This document shows positions 46,857-57,057 of a DNA stretch of 64,000 bases, piece by piece. Where the stretch lies: contig ML660203.1 in the NCBI GenBank assembly GCA_007570785.1, positions 7,436,638 to 7,500,637 of the forward strand, written 5' to 3'. The position numbers were made by a program, and so were the translations under genes. The notes under the pieces were generated by a model, which saw only the letters and a list, made by a program, of their open reading frames with translations, did not search any database and was not told where the DNA came from. Positions within the stretch are counted from its first letter, which is position 1. Each line of letters starts with the position of its first letter. This stretch comes from Antilocapra americana (taxonomy: Eukaryota; Chordata; Mammalia; Artiodactyla; Antilocapridae).

Positions 46857-47064
46857 ATGCAGTGTGCCGACTCCCAGAAGCCCCCCAAGCGGTCCCGGCA
46901 CGATGGCAGCCCAAGGACGCCGCCAAACACCCCTCCCGCAGACGCAGAGACGTCCCCGAGCCACGACCTCGACCCGGACCACCGAACCCGGGGCCCGGAG
47001 CAGGTGTGCTCCTTCCAAAGGCGCTGTAGCTTCAGCGATTCGGAACTGCTGGAAGGCTGCCGAG
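46857..47064 (+). CDS. SAMHD1: SAMHD1 exon 1: N-terminal tail and start of SAM domain
   Basis: 208 nt, 69 codons plus one base. The ATG has A at -3, and an in-frame TGA at 46,848 rules out an upstream extension. Residues 1-14 carry the K-R-x-R nuclear localisation signal (K11-R12-S13-R14; human has Pro at 13). S-P/T-P motifs at 18, 21, 25 and 33 are kept. The SAM domain starts at G-P-E-Q-V-C-S-F (46-53). Trp45 of human is Arg (CGG) here, Leu54 is Gln, and G57-G58 is Cys-Ser. Donor GTAGCG. The call rests on M-Q-.-A-D-S, S-P-R-T-P, G-P-E-Q-V-C-S-F and the gene context. Confidence 0.9.
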
Positions 47065-47194
47065 GTAGCGAAGCTGGGTTGCTGAGGGGCGGGGGGCCGG
47101 CGACCCGCGCCCGGGACTGCCGGGCCTGAGAGAGGGCGCCTGAGGCAGTGAGCGGGGGTCTCTAAGGGGAGCCAGAGCGGCCGAGGGATTCCGG

Positions 47195-47386
47195 ACGCGG
47201 GAGGCACCCGAAGGGGTGGACCTGAGGCGGCGGCGCCGAGGAGGGAATGACCCGAGGCGGGGAGCGGAAACCTGAGGCGGCGAGCCCTCAGAGAAGGGGA
47301 CCCGAGGGAAGGGAGGGGCAGACTTCACGCGGGAGGCACCCGAAAGGATGGACCTGTGGCGGCGGCGCCCGGAGGGATGACCTGAG
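47195..47386 (+). repeat. Duplicated GC-rich unit in SAMHD1 intron 1
   Basis: ACGCGGGAGGCACCCGAA begins both 47,195-47,256 and 47,327-47,386. The copies stay similar for about 60 bp, through GGCGGCGGCGCC and GATGACC/GAATGACC. The start-to-start distance is 132 bp. Confidence 0.8.
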
Positions 47387-47665
47387 ATGGAGAGGGAGGA
47401 GAAATGGGGCGTCTGGGGTTGGGGACCCAGAGGCAGGGGCGGAGGGACTCCGGAGGAGAAAGAGGGGGCAGCTGGTCTAACTCTGGTGGGCTTCTTCAGG
47501 AGCTTACCACCCCAACGCCGGAGAGAGGGCTCGGGTCCCTTTTTTTAAGAAGAACTTGGGTGGGAGGGTTGCTGTCCCTCAGGTTCACCAGGTTCGGGAC
47601 ACCCCTCTGCTGATGCAGTTCCAGGAACACTAGCCACGTTGGAGTATGTGGGGATGCTCGAGGGG

Positions 47666-47888
47666 GCTTCCCAGGTGGCGCTAATGGTAAAGAGCCCGCC
47701 AGCCAATGCAGGAGACTTTATTAAGAGACTCGGGTTCCATCCCGGGAGTCGGGAAGATTCCCCTGGAAGAGGGCATTGCAACCCGCTCCAGTATTCTTGC
47801 CTGGAGAGTCCTCATGGACAGAGGAGCCTGGCGGGTTGCAGTCCATGGGTCGGAAAATATCCGACACGACAGAAGCAACTTAGCACAC
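47666..47888 (+). mobile_element. Bov-tA SINE, sense
   Basis: GGGCTTCCCAGGTGGCGCTA to CCGACACGACAGAAGCAAC, near full length, close to the CpG island. Confidence 0.92.
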
Positions 47889-48694
47889 ACTCTCTGGGTG
47901 CTTGAAAGTTTCTGTTTCCTCCGCTCCCCTCCCAACCGGGAGTATTTCTAACGGGGAAAGAACATTTTTGTTCATCTCTGAATCCTCATGCCTACGGTAC
48001 CACCCCGATAGGACTCAATACGTACTTGGTGCCTGTACTTGCAGAGCTTGGTGAAGATCATGTTTTGTTCTCCAAAAGCAGTTTCCCTCGCTAACTCTAA
48101 ACCCTAGAGTGGCTCATTTGACCACTGAACTCCCAGGCGCTTGCAACTTGGCTTGTAGGTTGTGAATTTTAACCAACTTTATTGGCTCAAGTTCAAGCAT
48201 CCATCCACTTGAAATCTACTCAGCTTCCTATAAGGGATGTGAAGCTTAACCTCTGCTTTACCCTCTGAAGTGTTCAAGAGGAAAGTGGGTGTGATTTGCA
48301 AATTCAGAAAATTTTTGCAGTTGGGGGGGTGGAGCCCTGTTTGCTTAGGGTGGGAGAATCTTTAGTGGTTCAAGTCTTAAGAATAGCTTGATGGACGTTG
48401 CACCTGACCACAGCCAGACAATGTCCTGTCAGACTGAGGTCATTTCCCCTCCAAAGGTTCTGCTTATCTCTGCTTGTCCCTTTATCCTATAAAAATTTTT
48501 TTTGTTTGATTTTGAGCCACTTGCAGATTTCTGAGATCAAAACATTCTCCCTATTGCAATAATTTTTCTCATTAATTAAAGTCTGTCCCTAAGTTCAGGG
48601 TTTTTTTTTTTAATTGAAGTATGGTTAATTTACAATGTTGTGTAGGTTTCTGGTGTACATCAGAATGATTCAGTTATATAAATGTTTGTGTGTA

Positions 48695-48899
48695 TGCTAC
48701 GATCAGTTGTATCTCATTGTGACCCTATAAACTGTAGCTCACCAGGCTCCTCTGTCTATAGGATTTTCTAGGTAAGAACACTGAAATGGGTTGCCATTTC
48801 CTACTCCAGGGGATCTTCCCCACCCAGGGATCAAACCTGCATCTCTTGTGTGTCCTGCACTGGCAGGTGGAATCTTTACCACTAGCACCACCTGAGAAG
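48695..48899 (-). mobile_element. Bov-tA SINE, antisense
   Basis: GATCAGTTGTATCTCATTG to AGCACCACCTGAGAAGC. It runs straight into the (AT)n tract. Confidence 0.88.
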
Positions 48900-48900
48900 C

Positions 48901-48960
<60 letters not shown>
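48901..48960. repeat. Compound microsatellite (AT)13(AG)17
   Basis: Pure AT dinucleotides at 48,901-48,926, then pure AG dinucleotides at 48,927-48,960. On the minus strand it gives a Ser-Leu / Tyr-Ile dipeptide run that is not a real protein. Confidence 0.97.
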
Positions 48961-48965
<5 letters not shown>

Positions 48966-48967
48966 TG

Positions 48968-49185
48968 CATGTGTGGATGGCTTCAGTTGTGTCTGACTTT
49001 TTGCAACCCTGTGGGCTGTAGCCTGCCAAGCTCCTCTGTCGATGGGATTCTCCAGACAAGAATACTGGAGTGGGTTGCCGTGCCCTCCTCCATGGAATCT
49101 TCCCAGCCCAGTGATGGAAGCTGCATTTCTTATGTCTCCTGTATTGGTAGGCAGGTTCTTTACCACTAGTGCCACCTGGAAAGCC
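48968..49185 (-). mobile_element. Bov-tA SINE, antisense
   Basis: GTGTGGATGGCTTCAGTTGTG to GTGCCACCTGGAAAGCC. As with its neighbour, the head is followed at once by a TA repeat. Confidence 0.88.
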
Positions 49186-49204
49186 ATATATATATATATA
49201 TATA
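49186..49204. repeat. (AT)n microsatellite
   Basis: Uninterrupted AT dinucleotides, about nine units, followed by ACACATACATACAT. Confidence 0.95.
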
Positions 49205-50139
49205 CACATACATACATAGAATGTAGTTCCCTGTGCTATACAGTAGGAACTTGTTGTTTTATACACAGTAGCTTGTATACAGATTAACTTTTATTTGACA
49301 AACTAAGCACAAGGTGCTGGAACCCTTTCCTCATTTTGGAATACAATTTCACAGGAATTTAGGAGCTGTGATCCATATTTTTTAACATGGTATGTTTGAG
49401 GTTGAAAGGTCGCACAACTAGAAACAAACAGAATTGGATTTTAAGATTAGGTCTTTGAACTCCAGAATTCATCCCAGCTATATCTTAACAAGTATTCTCA
49501 TCAAAATACACTGAATTTCCCTCAGCAATACAGGAACAAATAAACCGATAAGAAAAGAAAAGCGAACATAGCCAAAGTTAAAAACTCAGCAAAGAGCGAG
49601 GAAAAAAAACACCCTGGTAGGAAAATGAGCAAAATGCAAGAACAAACAGTTGACAATCATCTTGTAAACACAGAAAAAGATATTCAGTCTTATCAGTAAT
49701 TTTAAAAAACACTGATTTTAAATTTTAGATAGAAAAATATATAAAGATTGATATAGAAATGGGTAATCTAATAAAGTTGATGAAAGTATCAATTTACTTA
49801 ACCCTGGACAGTTTGGAAATACCTTTTTGCTTATAGGGAATTTTGCTTATAAGAATTTATAGAAATATTTGTACAGTGTCCAAAGAAATCTATTCAAGAA
49901 TTATTCTTCTAACCACTAGTTATGAATAGCAAAAAAGTAGACATTTTCTACTGGACTGGGCCCTGCTCACCTGGTACCTGAATGTTCATGCTTTGATCTA
50001 ATTCACCCTGGCCTTGGCAGGGCAAGGTTGGCTGTAAACTTGGGGGCCCAGAGGCACCTTTGCCCACACACCAACAAACCCACGTGGGAGGTGCTAAGGC
50101 CTGAGTGTTCAGCGTCTGCACTATGTGACCCTGAGCTGG

Positions 50140-50277
50140 CTGCATGGAATTTTCCAGGCAAGAAAAAGAGAGTGGGTCGCCATTTCCTACTCCAGGGGAT
50201 CTTCCTGACCCAGGGATCAAACCTCCATCTCTTGGCAGGAGGATTCCTTACCACTTCGACACCTGGGAAGTACCTTG
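50140..50277 (-). mobile_element. Bov-tA SINE fragment, antisense
   Basis: CATGGAATTTTCCAGGCAAG to CGACACCTGGGAAGTACC. Confidence 0.85.
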
Positions 50278-50279
50278 TT

Positions 50280-50750
50280 GCCAGCTGAAATCTTTGCCTT
50301 CTCTGCCCACCGAAGCTGAATGAAAAATACGGAAACAAGAGATTGGAGGAAATAGAAAGGTGGCTTTTATTCTCAGCTGGTTGAGAGGGGAACACAGTAG
50401 GCTCCTGCCTAAAGAACTGTGCCCCCCTGCTCCAGGAGGAGTCAGTCTGGGGCTTATATAAGGCAAGGGCTTGTAGTCAGGAGTCAATGATGAGGAATAA
50501 AGGTGATAAGATCATGATTTCTTCCTCTGGTATTGTTTCAAAGACAATCATAAGCTGGTGTCATTAACCCAGTAATTGAGTCTGGCAGTTCAGTGTCTCT
50601 GTGGCCTTTCTGATATGCAAGTACGAAGTGTAGGGTGTTGTAAAGGTAAACACCAGATAGGGGGATGTATTTAGCATAGAATCAAAAGAAAATAGGTGAG
50701 AAGTGTAGCTCCTGCAGAGCTAGGGGGCAGAAAAGCAAACTCAGACATTC
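50280..50750. mobile_element. Possible solitary LTR or other unclassified repeat
   Basis: The stretch has the base composition and landmarks of a mammalian LTR: CTTATATAAGGC near 50,454 as a TATA-like box and a preceding C-rich block. I cannot name a family, and I do not see paired terminal TG and CA with a target duplication. Confidence 0.3.
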
Positions 50751-50991
50751 AGAGTTAGGAGCAAAGTAAAAAAAACTGGGAAGCTTCAGATCTGCTCACT
50801 ATTCCTTTATATTCTGTGTTCTCCGGAAAAGGAAAGAGAAAAACTCATTCCTCTTTTGTCCTTTTCACTGGAACAAACTGGAAGCCCTAAAAATCTTGAT
50901 CTGAGTAAATTCTGATGAATCCAAATTGAAAGAAATCAAAAAGCAAATGCTGTAAATATTGAAATCATTTATTTTTTTCTCTCTTCCATAG

Positions 50992-51058
50992 AGAAGAAAA
51001 TGACAGATTCATTACTGCCCTTTCTTGATGAGTCACTTCCTGAAGATCTTGGAATAAG
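50992..51058 (+). CDS. SAMHD1: SAMHD1 exon 2, SAM domain
   Basis: 67 nt. Its first two bases complete the Glu70 codon and its last two (AG) start codon 92. Residues 70-91: E-K-K-M-T-D-S-L-L-P-F-L-D-E-S-L-P-E-D-L-G-I. The pattern T-x-x-L-L-P-.-L-D-E-S-.-.-E-.-L-G matches human residues 74-90. Acceptor CTTCCATAG; donor GTGAGA. The exon is too short to be found as a stand-alone open frame. Confidence 0.88.
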
Positions 51059-52329
51059 GTGAGAATGATAAAATTTACATTGTAGCCAAGCACACTTAAA
51101 AGTTTTTATTCACATTTGAAAGACAAAACCCACAGTCATTAATATTAACTCTTTATTTTAAATTTGTAGTGTTTTAAAACAATACCACGCCTGCTGTTTA
51201 ATTCGTTGTTTTCGTTTTTGCTGTGCAAATCCTGTGTTTAGTATTACTAATGATTCCTATTTAAAAAATTTTTGCTGACAAACCTTCAAGAAGTTTGTAG
51301 TGACCAACTTTTTACTCTCAGGTTCAGAATAATTGAATTATTCACTTCAGAATATGTAGAATTGATAGGAAAAAACATTAGCAACAAAATGCAGTCCTAT
51401 CTTGAACCTATTTCTAGGTCTTTCTAAAGTTGTCTTAAGACTGAAATCCTTCCTTGGTGTTAAAGACACTGTCCAAAGTAGTTTGACATTTTTCAGTTGA
51501 ATGATTTGGGATAGTTTATTTAACCCTTCAGTTTCTGCATCTGTGAAATGGATACCTGTGAGACAATGTGTGTAAAGTGATTAGCACATGATAAGCCCTT
51601 TAAAAATTATATGTATGGGTTGAGGTCCCTACTATGACTGGAGATTCTAGGATCAAGATCTAGGTCTACTTTAAAGATCTAGGTAGAGGATCCAATATCT
51701 AAATGTTCCTTAAATAGAGACTTTATTTCTATTGGAATTGGCAACAGTAGTAAAATATTGTCTTTTTTCTGGAATTCCACTTAGTTAAGTGTTGTTTGTG
51801 GAAACAGTAAGCAAAGAATCAAAACAAAGGATTATACTTGAGTTATTTTATGCATTGCTGCTTAGTAGTTGGTAAGGGAAGTAGATTGAGGGAAGAGATC
51901 ACTTTAGGACATTTAACTGACTTAACAGACTTCATTCCTCCAAATTCCCTCTTACTACCTATTTCTTATGTATAGTAGTTGTTTACTATTTGAACTAAAT
52001 GCATTTTTCTAGAAGAGTTTTGCTTTAAAAGGGAAACATGTACTTTTTGGATCCTAATACTATTGATTTATTCAAAAAATATTTGTGGAGGACCATTATG
52101 TGTTAGGCATTCTTCCAAGAACTTGGGACACATGAGTTAACAAAATAGTAAAAATTCCAAAAGTAAAACTATATGTCACGTCTTTTTGTGCCCATCTCTT
52201 AACTCTCAGGTGGGTTCTGCAGGACTCCTTAGAACTGTGTTTTTTTATACAACAGCCACTAGCTATGTGCTAAATTAATTAAAATTAATCAAAATGGAAA
52301 TTTTAATTTCTCAATTATACTGAGTCATA

Positions 52330-53791
52330 GTTCAGTTCAGTCGCTCAGTCATGGCCGACCCTTTCCGACCGCATGGATTGCAGCATGCCAGGCCTCCCTG
52401 TCCATCATCAACTCCTGGAGTTGACTCAAACTCATGTCCATTGAGTTGGTGATGCCATCCAACCATCTGATCCTCTGTTGTCCCCTTCTCCTCCTGCCCT
52501 CAGTCTTTCCCAGCATCAGGATCTTTTCCAGTGAGTCAGCTCTTCACATCAGGTGGCCAAAGTATTGGAGTTTCTGCTTCAACATCAATCCTTTGAGTGA
52601 ACACCCTGGATTGATCTCCTTTAGGATGGACTGGTTGGATCTCCTTACAGTCCAGAGGTCTCTCAGGAGTCTTTTCCAACACCACAGTTCAAAAGTATCA
52701 ATTCTTTGGCACTTAGCTTTTTTTATAGTCCAACTCTCACATCCATACATGACTACTAGAAACACTATAGCCTTGACTAGATGGACCTTTGTTGGCAAAG
52801 TAATGTCTCTGCTATTCCATATGCTGTCTAGGTTGGTCATAACTTTCCTTCCAAGGAATAAGCATCTTTTAATTTCATGGCTGCAGTCACCATCTGCAGT
52901 GATTTTGGAGCCCAGAAAAATAAAGTCTGCCACTGTTTCCAGTTTTTCCATCTATTTCCCATGAAGTGATGGGACCAGATGCCATGATCTTAGTTTTCTG
53001 AATGTTGAGCTTTAAGCCAACTTTTTCACTCTCCTCTTTCACTTTCATCAAGAGGCTTTTTAGTTCTTCTTCAATTTCTGCTATAAGGGTGGTGTCATCT
53101 GTATATCTGAGGTTATTGCTATTTCTTCCAGCAGTCTTGATTCCAGCTTGTGCTTCCTCCAGCCCAGCGTTTCTCATGATGTACTCTGCATATAAGTTAA
53201 GTAAGCACAGTGACAATATACAGCCTTGATGTGCTCCTTTTCCTGTTTGGAACCAGTCTGTTTTTCCATGTCCAGTTCTAACTGTTGCTACCTGACCTGC
53301 ATACAGATTTCTCAATAGGCAGGCCAGGTGGTCTGGTATTCCCAGCTCTTTGAGAATTTTCCACAGTTTATTGTGATCCACACAGTCAAAGGTTTTGGCA
53401 TAGTCAATAAGGCAGAAATAGATGTTTTTCTGGAGCTCTCTTGCTTTTTCAATGAGCCATCAGATGGATCATTGGCAGTTTGATTTCTGGTTCCTCTGCC
53501 TTTTCTAAAACCAGCTTGAACATCTGGAAGTTCACGGTTCACGTATTGCTGAAGCCTGGCTTGGAGAATTTTGAGCATTATTTTGCTAGCATGTGAGATG
53601 AGTGCAATTGTGCAGTAGTTTGAGTATTCTTTGGCATTGCCTTTCTTTGGGATTGGAATGAAAACTGACCTTTTCCAGTCCTGTGGCCACTGCTGAGTTT
53701 TCCAAATTTGCTGGCATATTGAGTGCAGCACTTTCACAGCATCATCTTTCAGGATTTGAAATAGCTCAACTGGAATTCCATCACTTGCACT
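52330..53791 (-). mobile_element. BovB LINE, 5'-truncated, antisense
   Basis: On the minus strand it encodes BovB reverse transcriptase from about G-I-P-V-E-L-F-Q-I-L-K, through [20 protein letters not shown] and K-T-K-I-M-A-S-G-P to the C-terminus, with frameshifts. The catalytic motif reads YTDD rather than YADD. AGTCATA flanks both ends (52,323-52,329 and 53,792-53,798), a likely target-site duplication. Confidence 0.93.
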
Positions 53792-54298
53792 AGTCATACT
53801 TCAGGTGCTCAGTAACCACTTATGACTGGTGGTTACCAAGTTGAACAGGGCAGATACAGAATATTTCCATTTTGACAAAGTTCTCCTGCCCAGAGCTACC
53901 TTTGAGGATCCCACGGGGATCAGCTGAAGTTGTTCACAGTAGTACCAATGCAACCGATTGAATAAAGTGTTTTCCCCTTGTTTCCTGTTTTACCTTTCCT
54001 AACCCTCCACTCCATTTCCCAGGATTCACATTCCAATATAAATTACCTGTATGCAAGCTCTTATCCTAGACTCTACTTTCTATGGGGAAATCAGTTTAGA
54101 CAAGTACTCCTGTATTTCCTCATGATTAACTGATGATTGTAAAGGGTTTTTCTAAAAAAATTTTAATAACAAACATTGTCACATTAAATGTATACATCGG
54201 TAGTAAGAAATTACATTTCAGAAATGATGAAATACAGAAATAAAATCTTACTGTAGTCTATCCTGGCCCAGATCTTTGCTTAAAGTATTTATTTGGGG

Positions 54299-54548
54299 AC
54301 TTCCGTGGTGGTCCAGTGGTTAAGCATCTGCCTGCCAATGCAGGGGACACAGACTGGGTGCCTGGTCCGGGAAGATGCCATGTGCCTCTGAGCAACTAAG
54401 CCCGTGTGCCACAACTATTGAGCCTGTGCTCTAGAGCCGGGGAGCTGCAACAAGAGAAGCTATTGCAGTGAGAAGCGTTCGTACCACAACTATGAGTAGC
54501 CCCCACTCACCACAACTAGAGAAAACATGCACAGCAAACAGAGCAGTC
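54299..54548 (+). mobile_element. CHR-family SINE, long form, sense
   Basis: GGGGACTTCCGTGGTGGTCC to AACTAGAGAAAACATGC; same long form as the copy near 18,354. Confidence 0.8.
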
Positions 54549-54639
54549 AGAAAACAAAAGTATTCACTTTATCATAACTTTTGCCAAAACAAAGACATTT
54601 CTAGGTTTGGGGTGGCTTTTTAAATATATTTTAATCAGT

Positions 54640-54850
54640 GGTTTTTTAAATTAAATATGTTTTTATTGAGGTGTAATTGACATGTAATATTATATTTGTT
54701 TCAAATGTATAATGTAGTGATTCAGTATTTGTATATATTGAAAAGTAAAAAAAAAAAGAAAACAAAAGTGATCACCACAGTAAGTCTAGTTACCCTCTGT
54801 TACCATGCAAAGTTACAAAGAAATTTTTTTTTCCTGTGATGAGAAATTTT
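54640..54850 (-). mobile_element. Old L1 3' fragment, antisense
   Basis: TTTTATTGAGGTGTAATTGAC to GTGATCACCACAGTAAG, the usual antisense L1 3' pattern. Its other half may be 55,490-55,640. Confidence 0.6.
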
Positions 54851-54865
54851 AAGATTTGCTGTCTT

Positions 54866-54990
54866 TGGAATTCCCTGGCAATCCAGTGGTTAGGACTCTC
54901 CACTGTCACTGTCAAGGGCATAGGTTCAGTCCCTGGTGGAGGAACTAAGATTCTCAAAGCTGTGCAAGAAAAAAACCATCACCAAAAAAA
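54866..54990 (+). mobile_element. CHR-type SINE, sense
   Basis: GGAATTCCCTGGCAATCCAG, GGTTCAGTCCCTGGTGG, then an A-rich tail. Confidence 0.82.
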
Positions 54991-55019
54991 AAACAACAAA
55001 AATTTACTCTCATGAGTCA

Positions 55020-55470
55020 ACAAAAAATTAGTGTTCAATATAAGGGAGAAATAGAGAATTTTATCTGAGCCAACCTGAAGATTATAACCCAGAAGACAGC
55101 CTTTTAGAAAACTCTGAGGAATGTTCAGCCTGTTAGAAGTCAAAGACAATCATGTACATTTTTGAGATAACAGATGGTACATCAAAGTGATACACTGAAA
55201 TTTTACATAAAGTTCACCAAAGATTCATACTCCAGATCTGCACATAGGAGTAATGTATCACCATGACCTTTACCGGGTTAGGAAAGGAAAAATTCATCTT
55301 CTAAGGAGTTACATTGTTTACATCAGAAGGAAAAACCTTTTTTTTTACAGTCAGGCCAGCATTCTCACCTTTAAAGAGGTCTGGTTAATGTGTAATCCAG
55401 ATATACACTGCACATTAGGGAGGGCCCAGCACAAGCAGAGAGCATGTTATACTTAAATTTTCTTGCCCTG
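55020..55470. mobile_element. Possible LTR-like repeat
   Basis: GGGAGAAATAGAGAATTTTATC followed by GAGCCAACCTGAAGATTATAAC resembles an endogenous retrovirus LTR of mammals. Family and ends were not resolved, and no retroviral genes accompany it. Confidence 0.35.
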
Positions 55471-55642
55471 CCCTAAAACATAAAATGTGTTTTATCATTT
55501 GGCAACTTTGAAACATGTACTGCAACATTACTTGACTATAGTCATCATAATGTACATTACACACTCATTATTTTATAACTGCACGTTTGTACCTCTTGAA
55601 CCCCCTTCACCCATTTTGGTCACCTCCTCATCTTTTCTTTCG

Positions 55643-55912
55643 GAGAAAGCCCTGGCAACCCACTCCAGTACTCTTGCCTAGAAAATCCCATGGCCATAGG
55701 AGCCTGTTAGGCTGCAGTCCATGAGTCGCAAAGAGTCGGACATGACTGAGCGACTTCACTTTCACTTTTCACTTTCACACATTGGAAATGGAAATGGCAA
55801 CCCATTCCAGTGTTCTTGCCTGGAGAAGCCCAAGAACCCCGGAGCCTGGTGGGCTGCCGTCTATGGGGTCGCACAGAGTCGGACACGACTGAAGCGACTT
55901 AGCAGCAGCAGC
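55643..55912 (+). mobile_element. BovA-like SINE pair, sense
   Basis: Two head-to-tail units: 55,643-55,782 (AAAGCCCTGGCAACCCACTCC to GACTGAGCGACTTCACTTTC) and 55,783-55,912 (ATTGGAAATGGAAATGGCAAC to GACTGAAGCGACTTAGCAGC), ending in (AGC)n. Confidence 0.88.
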
Positions 55913-56429
55913 AGCATGTTTTCTTTATGAATCCAGTAGCTTCTTTTTGAGTTCTAATTAAGTAATGAATACTAAATATCAGTTGAGGGAAAGACTAGGC
56001 AGTGAGGTTGGTTTACGTTTCGTATTGTTTTATGCTATAATTCTTAGTTATGTTGTGCTATGCAACTATGCTTAACCATTGTCAGTTATAGCTCTCCCTG
56101 GCCTTTCTCTGTGCTTGTTATATCAAACAGCTGAGGAGGGGGGAATAGTAAACACAGAGCATGCTGCTTTAATGGTTTATCAGCTGTAATGATACTTCTA
56201 TACATTCTAGGAAAATCATTCTTAGATTTTGTAGTTACGTTGAGTTTCAGGGTACAACATAGAGATGAATTGTAGTTCTTCTGGCTCCAAGCCTATTTAA
56301 GTACTTTCAGCAAACGATTTACAGTTCAGTCTAATTAGCTAGTGGATTGATAAAACCTAACCCCTTGCCTTCTGCTTTAGCCAGCTATCAGGCTGACATG
56401 CCTAGACCAATTAGTAAGTATAAATGGAG

Positions 56430-56756
56430 ACTAATTCAGTTCAGTTCAGTCACTCAGTCGTGTCTGACTCTTTGTGACCCCATGAATCATAGCATGCCAG
56501 ACCTCCCTGTCCATCACCAACTCCCGGAGTCTACCCAAACCCATGTCCATCAAGTCAGCGATGCCATCCAGCCATCTCATCCTCTGTCGTCCCCTTCTCC
56601 TCCTACCCCCAATCCTTCCCAGCAACAGGGTCTTTTCCAATGAGTCAACTCTTCGCATGAGGTGGCCAAAGTACTGGGGTTTCAGCTTCAATATCAGTCC
56701 TTCCAGTGAACACCCTGGACTGATCTCCTTTAGGATGGACTGGTTGGATCTTCTTG
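56430..56756 (-). mobile_element. BovB LINE 3' end, antisense, with 19-bp target duplication
   Basis: The minus strand encodes L-K-P-Q-Y-F-G-H-L-M-R-R, G-G-R-R-R-R-G-R-Q-R-M-R-W-L-D-G-I and H-G-V-T-K-S-Q-T-R-L-S-D. TTAGTAAGTATAAATGGAG at 56,411-56,429 recurs at 56,757-56,775 with one mismatch, defining both ends. Confidence 0.95.
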
Positions 56757-57057
56757 TTAGTAAGTGTAAATGGAGCAGAAAAATTTAACTACAGGATTTT
56801 GAACTGTTAAATTCCTATTAAATTCTTTCTCAGGATTTTAGTATTATGAGTAATTATTGATAGAGGAAGATGGTATAAATGATGCTAAAACCATAAATAT
56901 TTGATTTGTGCTTAAGTCGTACCTGATACTCATAAGTTAAACGTGGACCTTTGAAACTCGTCACTATAGTGAATTTTAAAAGTTCATTCATGATCTTGTG
57001 ATCATGACCCCTGCCAAGAAGTCTTGTATTATTCTATATTTCCTATCATTGTATCCT

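Larger units (their letters stand above)
46620..47480. promoter_or_regulatory. SAMHD1: CpG island promoter of SAMHD1
   Basis: A sharp change to GC- and CpG-rich sequence in an otherwise AT-rich window, spanning the 5' flank, exon 1 and the start of intron 1. No TATA box is visible. A GC box (GGGCGG, 46,684-46,689) and three NRF1-like motifs lie upstream of the ATG. The exact transcription start is not determined. Confidence 0.88.
48605..49300 (-). mobile_element. Antisense L1 3' end, split by SINEs and microsatellites
   Basis: The left part (48,605-48,690) reads ATTGAAGTATGGTTAATTTAC and the right part (49,205-49,300) GTAGTTCCCTGTGCTATACAG, which are neighbouring parts of an L1 3' end in antisense. 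Two SINEs and TA/GA repeats separate them. Confidence 0.65.
47065..50991 (+). other. SAMHD1: SAMHD1 intron 1
   Basis: About 3.9 kb. It begins inside the CpG island with a duplicated ~60-bp GC-rich unit (47,195 and 47,327). Bov-tA SINEs lie at 47,666, 48,695, 48,968 and 50,140, an antisense L1 end around 48,605-49,300 with microsatellites, and a possible LTR-like stretch at 50,280-50,750. The stretches 47,890-48,600 and 49,300-50,130 show no gene. Confidence 0.82.

Noticed and set aside
46716..47207. 163-codon open frame on the minus strand over the SAMHD1 CpG island
   Set aside because: GC-rich sequence lacks stops by composition. It overlaps the real exon 1 and its promoter, and shows no known domain.
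48725..49266. Minus-strand frames with Ser-Leu and Tyr-Ile runs
   Set aside because: These are translations of the (AT)n and (AG)n repeats and flanking SINEs.
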